From Trichopria drosophilae (lineage: Eukaryota; Arthropoda; Insecta; Hymenoptera; Diapriidae), in contig CM059587.1 of assembly GCA_030407085.1 (NCBI GenBank), positions 31,593,001 to 31,657,000 of the forward strand: a stretch of 64,000 bases of DNA, given 5' to 3'. Positions within the stretch are counted from its first letter, which is position 1; each line of letters starts with the position of its first letter. Under the pieces are notes generated by a model. That model was not told where the DNA came from. It did not search any database and saw only the letters and a list, made by a program, of their open reading frames with translations. Below are positions 34,101-47,100 of the stretch, piece after piece. The position numbers and the translations under genes were made by a program.

Positions 34101-37100
34101 ATTCGAAAAGGGAAAGAGTTCATGGAACCTGACAATTTCTCTTTACACGCAACTTGCATTATATGGGACTGTCTATTAAGGATTTGGGATGAAGAAGTGT
34201 ATCTTCCTCAACTTTTGCATCGGTAAGTTGCATTAATAGATAGATTTATTCCCTTTCCTACAATACATACAATTGCCTGGACTCCCCTAAATTTGACCCT
34301 AGCGGTATGTGCTTGCATTATTATTAGAACAAGGCAGTTTCTATGTGGTTTCTGTCATCAGATCTAATATTGCCATGATAATAGCGACGTGAAGTTAATA
34401 GTGTAAAGTCGACGTGCTTTGTTAATGAATAATAATTTAATTTCACAACATTAACCCTTTTAACGCCCAGCATTTTTGACTTCAAACCTTCATAACTTTC
34501 ACAAAAATTGGAATATTTTCGGTTTCCAAATACCCAACACCTACAAATTTATCCTACTTTGTGAACAAAATTTATATTGCAATACAAAATTAACATTCTT
34601 TTAATTATTACACTAATAAAAAAAAATTTTGTGGCAAGATCATAAAAAAAAACAGAAAATAAAAAATTGAATAAAGTTAAGCTAATGAAAATGACTACTC
34701 GGGGGTTTTTGGGGTCGCTGATTACGAATCTGCAGTTAGTTTTTCAAAATTCAAAATGGTGGACAAATTTTTTCAAATTGGTCGGATTCGTTTGAAACTT
34801 CTTACTCGGGGGTTTTTGGGGTCGCTGATTACGAATCTGGAATCAATTTTTCAAAATTCAAAAATGGCGGATCCAATATGGCGGACAAATTCAGCGATCC
34901 CAAAAACCCCCTGGTAACAAGTTTCAAACGAATCCGACCAATTTGAAAAAATTAGTTCGCCATATTGGATCCGCCATTTTGAATTTTGAAAAACTGATAT
35001 CAGATTCGTAATCAGCGACCCCAAAAACCCCCGAGTAACATGTTTCAAACGAATCCGACTGTTCTAAAAAAGTCGGGCGTTAAAGGGTTAATCAGACTAG
35101 ATTTAGACGTATTTATAGTATGTTTTTTGAACCAATATGTATAGGGATTTCTCCTTCGGCTCTTCCTGTAACAATCCACACATTTGCAAAAAAGGCTTTT
35201 CTATAAAAGTAGTGAAAAATACTATTTATAACTATTTTATTACATATTATTTAACATGAAATTTGATATAAATTATTAATAAAAGATACATAACCTACAG
35301 GCAATTATTAGTAAAGTATGCGCTTTATCATTTACTCGAATTAAACAATTCTTTAGGTAGCACGTCTTTATTTCACGGACAAATAATCACACGAGAAAAT
35401 ATCACGGACATTTGATCACATGTCAAATTATCACAATGATAAAATGTCTCGCATAAAAATATCACAATGACAAAATATCACATTAACAAAATATCACACA
35501 ATTAAAAATTTTCACGTTCATATGTACAGCCATATTCATTTATGCATTATCAGAAGTAAGCGGAGTTCTGACTGGTTAGGTTAGGTTAGTTTTAGGACAC
35601 GCATATGCTTTTAGACATTATTAGGAGTGGGCAAAATTCTGAGTAGTTAGGTTAGGTTAGTTTCATGACGTTGCCATTTCTCTGTCTCTCCCATTTTAGT
35701 ATACGAATTGTTATCTAAAATAATTCGCAACAATAACCAGGGTCAAATAGTCTGATGCCAAAAACGGCGGAGCCAAAATATCCGGGGCCAAACTAGGGGG
35801 ACCAAAATGTCCTAAACCCAAAATGACGGCGACAAAAGACTAACATGAATTTCCGTATGTAACGTTCAAATTTATTTGGACTGGTTTTTTGTCGCAGTGA
35901 TATTTTTGTTTATGGTTATTTGTCCATGTGATATTTTGTCGTGCGATCAATTGTCGTGTTCTATTCTATCGTGTGATTATTTGTCATGTGATATAAAGAC
36001 GTGGAGCCATTCTTTAATACTGCACAAAGATTTTGTTATTTATTCAAACATTCTTATCGGTTTAGCAAAAATATATGTAAATTAACCACTTCAGTGGTAG
36101 CTGTTTAAAAAAAAGTGCCAGAAGTGGTACAGCCCTGTACTTAAGATATCGAAAAACGGTGAAACACGGGTTCCATTTTTTCCTAAAATATATCACTTAA
36201 CATTTAATTAATCATTTAAAAAATCAAGTAATATTTCACATTTATGTCGGCCATCTTGGATCCACCATTTCGAATTTACAAAATCTGACTTCAAATTCGT
36301 AATCAGCGGGCCCAAAAAATTCCCGAGTACCAACTTTCATCAAAATCAAGTAAATTTTTTACATTTATGTCGGCCATCTTGGAACCGACATTTTGAATTT
36401 TCAAAATCTGATTTCAGATTTATAATCAGCGGCCCCAAAAACCCCCGAGAACCCAGTTTCATAAAGTTTGGGTAATTTTTAGCATTTCGGACGGCCATCT
36501 TGGATCCGCCATTTTGAATTTTCAAAATCTAACTTCAGATTCGTAATCAGCGACCCCGGAAACCCCCGAGTAAATTTTCAGCTGTTTTCCGTATAAAGAA
36601 AAATGTGCGCCGCACATTTTAATAAATTTAGCAAATTTACAGCCGCCATTTTGAATTTTCCCATTTTGACGACAGATTCGGATTCAGATTTCAGCGACCC
36701 AAAATATCTTGGTATACGAAGCTTCATGCAAATTCATTAAGAATTGTAAAAGTTACTGCAAAATGTACACATATGATCCATTACCACGTTTGTCAATAAT
36801 TTTTTTTGTACATATATGATCCATTACTATTGAAGTGGTTAATAAAAGATACATAACCTACAGGCAATTATTAGTAAAGTATGAGCTTTATCATTTACTC
36901 GAATTAAACAATATTCTTTAATACTGCACAAAGATTTTGTTATTTATTCAAACATTCTTATCAGTTTAGCAAAAATATATGTACATTAAACATTACTTAC
37001 CCCTTACAAAATCTGACGTATAGTTAGTCAGGCAAAAACTGCTTTGGTTAATTGTAGTTTCTGTTGCCGGAGACACCTATGGAATCAATGTAACTTTTCT

Positions 37101-40100
37101 TTCCATGTAGTAAGTAATTTTAGAGGTTTATTATTATAATTCAAGAATTCATCTATGTTTTGTAGTAACATAGACGTTTTCAAAAACCTTTTCGACCGTT
37201 ATGTAGCCAGAAAAAGCATTTTACTATTGAGAATGTTGAAAAATATCCGTTTAGTATGTGTCATTATACTGTTAAAAAATGCGTTTCACACGGACGATCA
37301 AGTGTCCACATCAGCAGGGTCTTGATTGCCTTCCCTGGACGCAAACACTATTTTAAATAATAAAATTAAATTATTATGATTATGTTTTTTTTGGAAATTA
37401 ACAAAATTAAATTGGTTTTAAACCGGGCGCTTCTGACTTACCAGGATGTTTATAAAAACTGCATTGGATATTAAAATGCTATAGTTTGAAGATCTCTAAA
37501 CTTTTCAAACACCTTGCGTCGTAATGACATGGATTCCCAAACGCTAGGCTTTATCAAAACATTTATGATCTCAACTAGTAATAATAATAACAAAAAAAGA
37601 AAAAAAAGGTAAAAGATAAAAAAATACATTCATAATTATAAGGCTAATACAATTGTATATTATTTGTAAATTATTGTAATTATTTTAAATAGTGTGAACA
37701 TTACATAGTTTTTTCAATTTCTTAATGTTTTGGCATGAAAATATTTACAACGTATTGTTTACTTATTATTGTTTATTTATTATTTATTATTGTCTACTTC
37801 ATTATAATGATAAAAAAATACTAAGATCTTCTTAACCTTCATCATTATCCTGTATTTTGGATATTTCTTCCCACGGTTCAAACTCACAAGCATCCTTGAA
37901 TTTCGCTTTATTTATTTTAAAAGCATTCTTATTGATACATCTAATATTATCTCCTATAAAAGAAACGCAGACAGAAAAGTGGTCCGCTATTTTGTCCAGC
38001 AGTTTACCTGCGGTTATGTTATAAGAACATGTTAGAAAAGCATGATGCAAGTGCATACCATTATTGAAATTATTGCTAGGGCGAATTACAGTATTGATCA
38101 CGGACATAAAACAGTTCTTCTCTAAACAATCCTAGTAATCTTCAAAAGTTTGGTCACAATTAAGCAGATTAATATTTATATCTCTTATAATCAAATGATG
38201 CTTGACATCCTTATTTGCTTTTAAGGGGAGGTTCTAGTCCAGAGACCCGAAAATGTGCGTAATTTCATGATTGTTTGTAGAGTGCATACATATTTTTTTT
38301 TTTAACTTTTGTGGCATTTATTTGTCTATATTTTAAAAAGTTTACACAATTTTTTCGAGTAAAAATAATATAAAATGGCAGCTCCAGCCCTCACCGACGA
38401 CAGTCGTGCGCGGCGGTGGACAGTGCGCGCGGGGCACTCCACAGCCCTGCCAAGTGAACTGAAACGAAAAATTAAAAAAAAAATCTTAAAGATGATGAAA
38501 TTTCGAGGGCCTTATGAATTTCCGATTTTTAAAAAACCCTTTGAAAAAAAACACCTTTTTTGCCTCGTTTTATTTGTTTTAGCGTTAAAAAAAAAACAAT
38601 AAAAATTGTCATTTCAGTCGTTAATGGGTTAATTAATTAGCGATTTTAATCTTTATTTATATGCAATAGGGGAAGACGGGGCGAAGTGGCGAATCTTAAA
38701 TATTTCCATTACGATCATACTGATTGTAAAATGTCATATGTGGTTTCTTTGTTTACACCATTTTACACATTTCGAGGCTTAATATTTAATTTTTCGTTCT
38801 CTTACCTACCTTTGGGAGCGAGAAATGTAATTTTTAAAAACATTTTTAAATCATTTTCCTGTACTTTTTTCTCAGATTGATCAATATTTTCATTTTAGCA
38901 GTTAAATAATCACTATTTATATGCTTATTCTAAAAGTATATTTTTTGGACTTCTTTATAAAAAATGAATTGTTCCTTTTTTGTGTGTTTATAATGAGATA
39001 TCTTACTTGGAAGTCTAAATGATACTTTGGGACGAAGCGGCGAAATTTTTTCCCGGATGTCTTTTTTCGGTGAACATTTCTTAATTTAAAAGTCCCTTTT
39101 GATGAATGCATTGAGTAACTAAAGATAAAGTTAAAATAAGTGATCCTGATATGATACGAGTATTCAAAGCTTCCGAAAATGCAATTTCTTTTCTTGCTGC
39201 TGTTGGAAACTTTGATATGATAACTTTGAAACTGACGAGGTTCATTTCACCGTCGTGGAAATTTAATTTTTATTAAAACAAACAATATAAACCTAAAAGA
39301 TTATGACTTCCACTAAATTTTATGATAGTCGTTTCAGAGACCTCTAAAAATAAGGATTCACCTCGATATCGCCGTTTCGCCCCGTGTTTTTTAAGTTTCT
39401 TTAAATTGGCCATAGCTGGCCATCTGTAAAACATATACCATAAGTAACATGTATGTAAATATTGACTATGAAATTACCTATCAAATGATACTTTGCATCA
39501 ACCTAAATACGAAATTCAAGGAGAGATATGATACGGAAAATATATCCTTACCTCTCCGCCCCACCTTCCCCTATATTAACGATGAGTTACTTATCAAATA
39601 TTCTTATACCCTGCGATAAAGTATTCTAAATGTTCAATATATATATATATATATATATAAAAATTATATCTTTCAGGTTTTGGAAATTAAGTTTGCAGTT
39701 GTGTTCAAGGTATCGAGTGTGGTGTGCATCGTCGCTCAAGCAGGTGAATAATTTTTTTATTTAAAGTTTCTAAAATACCTCGCAATAGATTTAATTGACT
39801 CTAATCATTTCAATAAACGTACAGGCTTGGATGGTCACAGAAGTTGTCGAAACCCGACAATTCCCCGACTCAGGAAATTCAAAGAGGCTGGAGTTTCTCG
39901 TGTGCCTTTATACCGACGTGGAGAAGCTAGCCTCAAAAATGTCACAGTTTTTAGATGTAATTAGCCCGAAACTGAGCAATATAAGTCCGAATGTGCGTGA
40001 AATGTTGGAAGGTTAGTACACACTACTTTTACATTTTTTTTATTCAGTTTTTAGTGAATAATCATTAATCAAATTTAATAGAAACATTGAAAGAGAATAA

Positions 40101-40900
40101 TAAGTATTTGGAAGAATGCATGCCGATTGTGACGGAAGAGATCGTAAAGGAACTATTAGAACCTTGTGCGGTTCACTTGAAACAAATAAGCGATATTCCA
40201 AGGTTATTTAGACGCACGAATAGGGAAGTTCCAACAAAGCCATGCGCTTATGTTAAAAACTCGTTGAACTTCCTAAAAGAATTTCATGGAGATTACAACA
40301 GCATAATACCGCAAAATGTTAAACAATGGCTTCAAGAAACATTGTCGTCGCTAACCATACAGTAAGTTTCTTATAACCAAAATTTATTACATTAAATATT
40401 AAAAATTCTAAATGTAACTTTCAGGTACATGACTTCGGTAACGGATGTTTTGACTTCTGTTCAAAAGACGGAAGAAAGTCTTCGCAGGTTAAAAAAAATT
40501 CGAGATAAATCAGCCGGAGTTTCGCCCGCTGAAGGTCAAGGGGTTAGCGATGACGAAAAAATTCGAATCCAATTACATACCGACGTCATCAATTATATAC
40601 AAATGGTAAGCGATAAAAATATTTTCCATAACGTAATTTAATATAATTTTTAAACGTTCAAGAAAAATATAATTTTTGTTTTTAGGTTAAAAATTTGGAT
40701 TTGTCCGAAGTAGATGTGAAACATTTACAAGAACTTTCGCAGGTTGTGGAAACTGCAATTAAGAGTAAAAACGAATCCAAGTAAATGTACAAAATTTTTA
40801 AAAACGAAAGAGCTTCCACAAGTTTGTTATTTACAGGTCAAATGTAGTTCAAGAACTAGACGCAGAGAATGATTCTTTTGCGCTGTACATTTTAATGTAA
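31182..40900 (+). CDS. COG2: Conserved oligomeric Golgi complex subunit 2
   Basis: COG2 belongs to lobe A of the COG tethering complex at the Golgi, which captures vesicles in retrograde intra-Golgi traffic. Twelve coding exons join in frame: 31182-31253, 32724-32951, 33022-33288, 33357-33658, 33726-33843, 33900-34222, 39677-39743, 39825-40011, 40082-40361, 40425-40605, 40686-40780, 40837-40900. They give about 727 aa (human is 738). All introns are GT-AG. Landmarks are ELINRDYADFVNLASNLIG, GFNFLVNSFW, KWNLPVYYQIRFQEIAG, RRTNREVPTK and SDDEKIRIQL. The start MSEENF follows CAAA. The short last intron (56 nt) is less certain: if retained, translation stops at once. Introns 1 and 6 are enlarged by transposons. 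Confidence 0.95.
32230..32623. mobile_element. hAT-type MITE with nested pogo MITE
   Basis: Ends CATGGGCGTCC and GGACTCCCTTG are inverted repeats flanked by the 8-bp duplication TGATTGAA (32222-32229 and 32624-32631). Poly-G runs lie next to both ends. An 8-bp duplication and CA..GGG ends fit hAT. Confidence 0.85.
32282..32513. mobile_element. pogo/Tigger-type MITE (CAGTAGGACCTC termini)
   Basis: 232 bp with ends CAGTAGGACCTCTCTTATTC and its complement, flanked by TA at 32280-32281 and 32514-32515, nested in the hAT MITE. The interior AAGATGGCGCC and (C)n-ACTTAC... layout parallel the MITE at 10765-11028, so the two are related families. Confidence 0.9.
34455..35087. mobile_element. piggyBac-type MITE 1 (COG2 intron 6)
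   Basis: 633 bp. CCCTTTTAACGCCC and the complement GGGCGTTAAAGGG lie between TTAA at 34451-34454 and 35088-35091. Internal inverted blocks hold GATTACGAATCTG / CAGATTCGTAATC and ATGGCGGATCC. No ORF. Confidence 0.9.
35276..36085 (+). repeat. Duplicated segment, copy 1 (split by a hAT MITE)
   Basis: TTAATAAAAGATACATAACC to ATTCTTTA (35276-35355) and its continuation to ATATATGTAAATTAA (36009-36085) match 36839-36990 once the insert 35356-36008 is removed. Confidence 0.85.
35356..36008. mobile_element. hAT-type MITE with GGTAGCACGTC termini
   Basis: 653 bp. GGTAGCACGTCTTTAT pairs with the right end ATAAAGACGTGGAGCC. The 8-bp duplication ATTCTTTA lies at 35348-35355 and 36009-36016. The duplicated segment at 36839-36990 is an empty site. 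The interior is full of ATATCACA / GTGATATTTTGTC motifs in inverted blocks. Confidence 0.88.
36086..36838. mobile_element. piggyBac-type MITE 2 (COG2 intron 6)
   Basis: 753 bp with short ends CCACTTCA and TGAAGTGG between TTAA at 36082-36085 and 36839-36842. It has four tandem modules of GCCATCTTGGA...CGTAATCAGCGACCCC type. It lies exactly between the two copies of a duplicated segment. Confidence 0.85.
36839..36990 (+). repeat. Duplicated segment, copy 2 (uninterrupted)
   Basis: TTAATAAAAGATACATAACC through AACAATATTCTTTAATACTG to ATATATGTACATTAA; counterpart of copy 1 without the hAT insertion. Confidence 0.85.
36991..37830. other. COG2 intron 6 sequence with no recognised feature
   Basis: AT-rich non-coding sequence; nothing supportable seen beyond simple A/T runs. 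Confidence 0.5.
37832..38225 (-). pseudogene. LINE endonuclease remnant in COG2 intron 6
   Basis: The minus strand reads LIIRDININLLN, an in-frame stop, then SVINTVIRPSNNFNNG, and further on KIADHFSV. This matches the end of a LINE APE endonuclease (GDFNIDLL, a TRPSN-x-TCIDHIF region, then DHF/P). Only about 130 codons survive, without RT. The clade is uncertain. Confidence 0.6.
38223..38635. repeat. Possible TTAA-bounded insertion
   Basis: TTAAGGGGAGGTTCTAG at the left and GTTAATGGGTTAA at the right suggest a piggyBac-type unit, but the ends do not form a clear inverted repeat. A 75-codon frame at 38375-38602 has no recognisable product. Confidence 0.35.
38669..39571. mobile_element. TA-flanked MITE with GGGGAAG termini
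   Basis: 903 bp. GGGGAAGACGGGGCGAAGTGG and the right-end complement (GGGGAAGGTGGGGCGGAGAGG) are flanked by TA (38667-38668 and 39572-39573). Related GGGACGAAGCGGCGAAA and CGTTTCGCCCC pieces lie inside. TA target suggests a Tc1/mariner-related MITE; no transposase. Confidence 0.85.
39636..39660. repeat. (TA)n next to the COG2 exon 7 acceptor
   Basis: A run of about ten TA units 17 bp before the acceptor of exon 7. Confidence 0.8.
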
Positions 40901-41170
40901 ATTGTATAATTTTAAATAGGAATTAAAAATAATGTAAAATATTACAACATGTAAATTTGATATTAAAACACTTTAGTATAAATCAATGTTTTCTTTTCAT
41001 TATTGTTGAGTAGGGAGTTTAATATAAGGACAAATAATGGATTAACTTGAAGACTATAAAAAGTAGAAAATATTTTTAATCTAAAATTACGCATATAGAA
41101 AATAGGTCAATAATATTACGAGAATGACATTAAAGAAACAAATTGATATAACCATACTTTAGATTTTTTT
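40901..41170. other. COG2-POLD2 convergent intergenic region
   Basis: Only 270 bp separate the two stop codons. ATTAAA about 20 bp after the COG2 stop is a possible poly(A) signal. The 3' UTRs of the two genes may overlap here. Confidence 0.6.
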
Positions 41171-44100
41171 TCATTCTGCAGAGAATGATATTAGTTGCGT
41201 TTCCAAGGTTTCCAGGTCAACGAGAACTGCACTCTGGCTTTGTGAAAATTTTGGAATAGTAATGAGACGAACCCTCTGACCTTCATCCCCTAAAAAATAT
41301 ATTTTAATTTGATATCCTTATCCTTTTGCATTACTTTAAAATATTACCTTTCCAAAGTTTCGATTCAAACTTCTCCATGTTTCCAACGAAATAAATATCA
41401 GGACATTCTCTAATTATAAACGGATCAGTTTCTTCAAATGGATAGCACGGAAGGGTGTCGGGTGCTGTTGGACACATGTGCTGCCATTGTAACGACCTTT
41501 CGAGCCATTCAATTGGTTTTAAGGTGTCTAAACCGCAAACTTTCTGAATGTCTTGAATTTGTTGTCCACTGGTTCCGATTATTATTCTTTCCGAAACATT
41601 TCCTATCCAAGGATTGGTTACTCCCTTGATGCTTTTAAGTCTGAAAAATAAATTTTGTTTTACTGTAGTTATTGACACTTTAACGTCCAGACACCACGTT
41701 TTCTATGTACAACTTCCACTTCATATTTCAAGTTTCATGAAAATAATACACAGGCAGTTCGGAATGTGCCTTATTTACTATTTTCGAGGGTGCTCTTTCG
41801 AATGGTGACTTCAAACTTTGAAAAAAATGAGTATTTTCCTTCGATTTTGGCAAAAGTGTGTGAAAAACACATTTGTGCGGGTCATTTTTTTAAATTTCAT
41901 TATTCATGTCGATATCGCAATTTCTTAGACCGGAAAAGTGCATAAAATGTTTGAACTTAAAGGACATATAGATAGGCATTTTTTATTTCACCTTGAAAAA
42001 TCCAAAATGGCGACTTATGCCATGAAATTTTTTAGAAATCTTGGCAGTATGGAAATATAGCATTTTAAACAAATTTTCAACTAAACTCAGCAACACCATG
42101 GACATCATCTTTTGTCAGCCATTTTGAATTTAGACATTTTTACCTCACATACGTAATCAGCAACCTCGAAAACGTTCAGATACAAATTTTTCCGCATGTC
42201 GAGAAACACCTTTCAAAGTTTCTCATCTACGGCCGCCATATTGGGTCAGCCATTTTAAATTTCGAAATTTTGACTTCAGATTCGTGATCAGCATACAAAA
42301 AAACATCTTATAAGATAGATAGTTTATTTGAAAATTTGTTTAAAATGCTATATTTACATACTCCCAAAATTTATAAAAAATTTCTTGGAATAAGCCGCCA
42401 TTTTGGATATTTTAAGGTGAAATAAAAAATGCCTACCTGCATATCCTTTGAGTTCAAACACTTTGCGTTTTTTATGTACTTTTCCGGTCATAGAAATCTC
42501 GTTATCGACATGAAAAATGAAATTTTAAAAAAATGGCCCTCAAAAATGTGTTTTTTTTTACATACTTTTGCCAAAAACTAAGGAAAATACTCAATTTTTT
42601 TAATTTTTGAAGTCGCCATTCGAAAGAGCACCCTCGAAAATAGTAAATAAGGTACATTCCGAACTGCTTGTGTATCAGTTTCAGTTTGAAATATGCGGTG
42701 GAAGTTGTACATGGAAAATGTGCATTCTGGACGTTAAAGAGTTAATTTAAAAAATCAAAAATTAGTATTGGTGTGTATCGGTCGTTTATAAACTATAATA
42801 TTGCAGTAAAAATTATAAAAGTTGGAAAAATAAAAATTTAGGGTAACGGAGTGGAAAAACAGTAAGGAAAAATTGTGTTTATTTAAAAAAAATTATAAGT
42901 TTTGAAAAATGTATAGGTTTCGGCCCTGATATAGGTCCTCTTCATTAAACAAATGCGAAAATCGATGCAAAACTGCCTTGTATTTATATTCAATGCCGGA
43001 AGAACTTATAAAGTTGGTTTATGAGTGTTTGTAATACCGAAAATTAATACAAGTATTGCATTTGAATGTGGAATTATATAAGTAAATATAACTGAAATTT
43101 TAATTCTGCGTAAAAACATTGTAGACTTACAGTAGGTTTGACTTTTCAAGTCTTACGTTGACAGAGTTTTTTCCCTTATTTTTTTTATATTATCTTATCA
43201 ACAGGTGATATTGCCCTTTTTTCAAACTTTCATACACAAATTTTAATTCCTATTTTCGAGTGCTGCAGATCGTCTTAAGAAGATGACGCCATATTTCACA
43301 TTTATGTATAAAAGGTAGGGTCTGCAGAAACCTACACCAACTACAGCAACGGTCATGGGTCGATTTCCTCCAGATAAAAAAAATGTTCGAAACGTAAACA
43401 AACAGCGTGGCTCGTCTTACGAACTGCGAGCTGCTCCTTAAAAATCGTTTTCGAAATTGTTTGCGAATCTGTGTAGTTTAAATTACGTCAAAATCCTGTT
43501 GAACAAGCTTGTCCTCGAGCGGGAATTGTCACGTGGATAAGTCAGATTTTAATATATTATAAGTGTAATATTTTATAAATTATAAGTGTGATTTTTCTTA
43601 TTGCACGGATTACAGCACGAAATTGTGCGAGGCATTTCATAAAAAATACAATTATTTATACACGCGATTTTTAATTGGGTACATTGATCAAATTTGTTGA
43701 ACACCAGAGATTATTGCACAAAAACACAAGTAAAAATTTGAATCGACAACATTGACTTTTCAACGTGAACGAACAAGATTTTCAGCAGGTGTAAACATGA
43801 AAAAAAAGCGCAGCATGAGCTTTAGAAGGAACGGTACTGGGCGCCGCGCTAAAACGCCATTTTTTAAAATGTTTAACGAATAGAGGTTTTTTCCACATTT
43901 TAATCCGATTAAGAACATTATTTGTTGTTAACCTTTTATAAACATTATTTAAATCTTGTTCCAACTGATATTTTTTGTTGAAAAAAATCTCTCATCAATT
44001 TTATTTTATGACGAATACACCCCATTTTTTATTTTTCAAGTCCATCTATTAGTTTTTGAGAAATTAATTATTTAAATAAAAATATCATAATAATTCAATT

Positions 44101-47100
44101 GTTTATATTATCTACAAAATTTTTGTTTTCAAAATCCTTTGGTACATTTTCTTTTGGGTTGAAACACTACCAGAAAATCACACTTTAGATTAAAATAAGA
44201 ATTCACGATTTTTAGAAGGCACGTTTGAGAAATTTTGACTCGTTTTCAACCTATGATCTGTTATACCTGTAAAGTTCATTAGAGGAGAAAATATTCTTTT
44301 TGTGTTCTTTTAATCGCACTTCTACTGGCCTTCCTATTTGAGCAATGTACGAATTGTTACACTGTAAACAAGGAATTTTGTAGATTACTTCCCTTTGTTT
44401 CTCTGGCGGTAATTTGTCCTTTCCGGATTTAATGTTCGCAATATTGGTTTCAAAAGGATAAAAAACCATCCTGAAAGTCCTTTAATATAAAGGCAACTAA
44501 TTGTTTTAAAGCTTTGTGAATCGTATACTACGCTATTGTTTATTGTTTTATTAAGAGAATATAATCTTTTGTTAATGTACTGATCAATAAATTTATTCAT
44601 TTGTTAGTAGTATTCACCCCCGCGTTTGGATCCTATCACCTTGTCGTGGTGGGGGGGCTTAACAAACACCATACAGGAGGTCTTGAGTCGATAGCAGTGT
44701 GAGTGGTGAGAGAATGCGGATCCCTATAAACCGGGCTCTCCGATGAATGGTTCGGGGCTCTATAAACGGGCTTCTCCGATGACTGTGGGTATGAGTGAGG
44801 CTAGAAACTCAAGCCCCACCTCGACCTTCGGGCTGGAGGGGGGTTGGGCAAAGGACCTCTGAGGTGCCGTGACCAAGAATGGATCCCCCAATCCACAGGT
44901 GGGAGCTATCGTGCCTAGGGATGCATGGTACAGGGGAAGCTGTACCGCAAACGATGCCCTTGGGATACCGGGCGACCTTCCATTGTACATAGCCTTCACC
45001 TCGTATCGCGGGGCTCTGCGAGGTGTGACCTTTATTTCCCTAGCTTCTCGTAGGACTCAAATGGACACACAGATGAAAATAAACAAAAAACAAGAGCCTC
45101 AGGTGCCTTGCACCGAGGAGATAACGTCGGATGTGGCACTCTGATGAAGACCGGTACGGCGGAAGACACTCGTCCAAGCCCGATCCGAATGAACGGCGCA
45201 CAGAGGCGAAAGGCCAAGTGGGTAGCGTACGAGGAGGCGAAGAGAAGGGCGGAGGCTGAAGGTCTCCCCCTTCCGGAGCGTCCTCCACCGAGAGTAAGCG
45301 GTTCGAGGAAGAAAAAGGCGGCATCTTCCGTGGCTGGGGCTAGAACCCGTCTGGAAGGGCATCCCGGATCGACCTCAACCGCTACACAGTCCATTGGTCC
45401 TCCCTCTGGGGATAAAAGGAAGGCCGAGAGGAGTATTTCGGATCCCACGGCCAAACCCCGATCGAAGAAGGCCAAGAGTCAGTGATTGGCGGGAAGCAGG
45501 TGCCATATGCCAGCGAAACCAAATATCTTGGAGTAACCCTGGATAAAAAATTAAACTGGAATGGTCACCTGGATAACAAATGTCACAAAGCAATTGCCAC
45601 TTTCTGGCATTGTAGGAGAGCTCTTGGTAACAGTTGGGGTTTAGGACCGAAACAACAGCTCTGGATCTACCAACAGATTGTGTTACCAAGGATTACCTAT
45701 GCCTCGCCAATTTGGTGGCAGAGGACAGAAAAGACCCAAGTTCAACAAAAATTGAACAGGGTACAGGCTATGTTCCTTAGGGGCATTTGCTCGGTAAGGA
45801 AGAGTACACCCATAGCCGCAATGAGGTCTCTTTTGGGCTTACCGTCCATGGCTCAGGCAGTAAAATGCGAAGCCATGAGAACCGTGTATAGACTCAAGTA
45901 CTTGGGAAGCTTGACAGATAAGCAAGATTGGTTCAACAATCTTTTTCAAGGAAACCTGAGAGACATGTGGTACCAACCACAAGACAAGATCCAGACACAC
46001 CACACGGGGGAAAACAACTTTAAGGTTTGTTTCCCCAACAGGGAGGACTGGAAAAATAAATCAGCAATACCCAGGAATGGCATCATCTGGTTCACAGATG
46101 GGTCCAAAACCAACCAGGGTGTAGGCGCAGGGTACTGCGGACCGAAGCTGCGGGAGAACTTTTCCCTCAAGCTCAACAAATTTAACACTGTTTTCCAAGG
46201 AGAGGTGGCGGCAATCCTCATGTGTGCCGAGACCCTCATGGAGAAAGAAGTGACAAATAAAACGATATGGATATGCTCGGATAGCCAAGCTGCATTGAGA
46301 GCGATAGACAATCCAGTCGTCAAATCAGCTTTAGTCAGAGATACAAAGACCTGCCTACGTAACCTGGCCGAAAGAAACAAACTCAGCCTGACCTGGATAC
46401 CTGGCCATATGGGCTGGAAAGGAAATGAAAGAGCGGACACCCTTGCCAAGTCGGGAATAGTAAATGGAACTGACTTGACTGGGAGGGTGGCACTGCCATT
46501 TCAAGAAGGACTCAACCTACTGGAGAGACAAATGAAATCCCAACAGGTTAGAGAGTGGATCAAAAACAAAAAATGCAGCACAACCAAAAGCCTTGCAGGA
46601 GAGCTGCAGGCGGACCGATGGGCTGAAAAACTGCTCGAACTAAACAGAACAGAAATAAGAATCTCCATCGAAATCCTAACCGGACATGGAAATTTAAACA
46701 AGCACAGTCACATCGTAGGAAGGAAACCTTCACCGATGTGCACTAGATGTGATGAAAACAAGGAGGAATCATCAATTCACTTCCTATGCGAGTGCCCTGC
46801 ACTGATGGAGAGTCGAAGGAGATACCTGGACTCTCCACTTGTAAGCAAGGAGGAAGTCAGGGAGCGGAATCTCGGGCAACTTCTGAGATTCTGCAAAGCA
46901 GCTGGTTATCCAACGGAACCCTGAGTAGCATCAGGAATAGCATACAAAGGCAAACAGCTAAGTGTGCTGATTTCTGGGGTTCACCCGAGCCTGATGAAGA
47001 AAATATCAATACCAATACCAAATAGTAGTATTCATTTAGTAGGGTATTCTACATTTTTTTTGTGAAAATCGGAAGAGGATAATTTAATGGCGCGATCGAT

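Larger units (their letters stand above)
44617..47022 (+). mobile_element. LOA/I-group LINE, internally deleted, inserted in the Penelope-like element
   Basis: Flanked by a 12-bp duplication TAGTAGTATTCA (44605-44616 and 47023-47034). The 5' part is a GC-rich leader (CACCTTGTCGTGGTGGGGG) and an ORF1 N-terminus. It is then joined at about 45484 to the RT C-terminus and RNase H, so the rest of ORF1, the endonuclease and most of the RT are missing. The 3' end is an ATCAATACCAATACCAAA tail. Confidence 0.85.

Noticed and set aside
38375..38602. 75-codon frame MAAPALTDDSRARRW
   Set aside because: No family recognised; it sits in a probable TTAA-bounded repeat in an intron.
43340..43400. Second hammerhead (TTCGAAACGTAAAC) on the plus strand
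   Set aside because: There is no CTGATGA box at the right distance and stem II cannot form.
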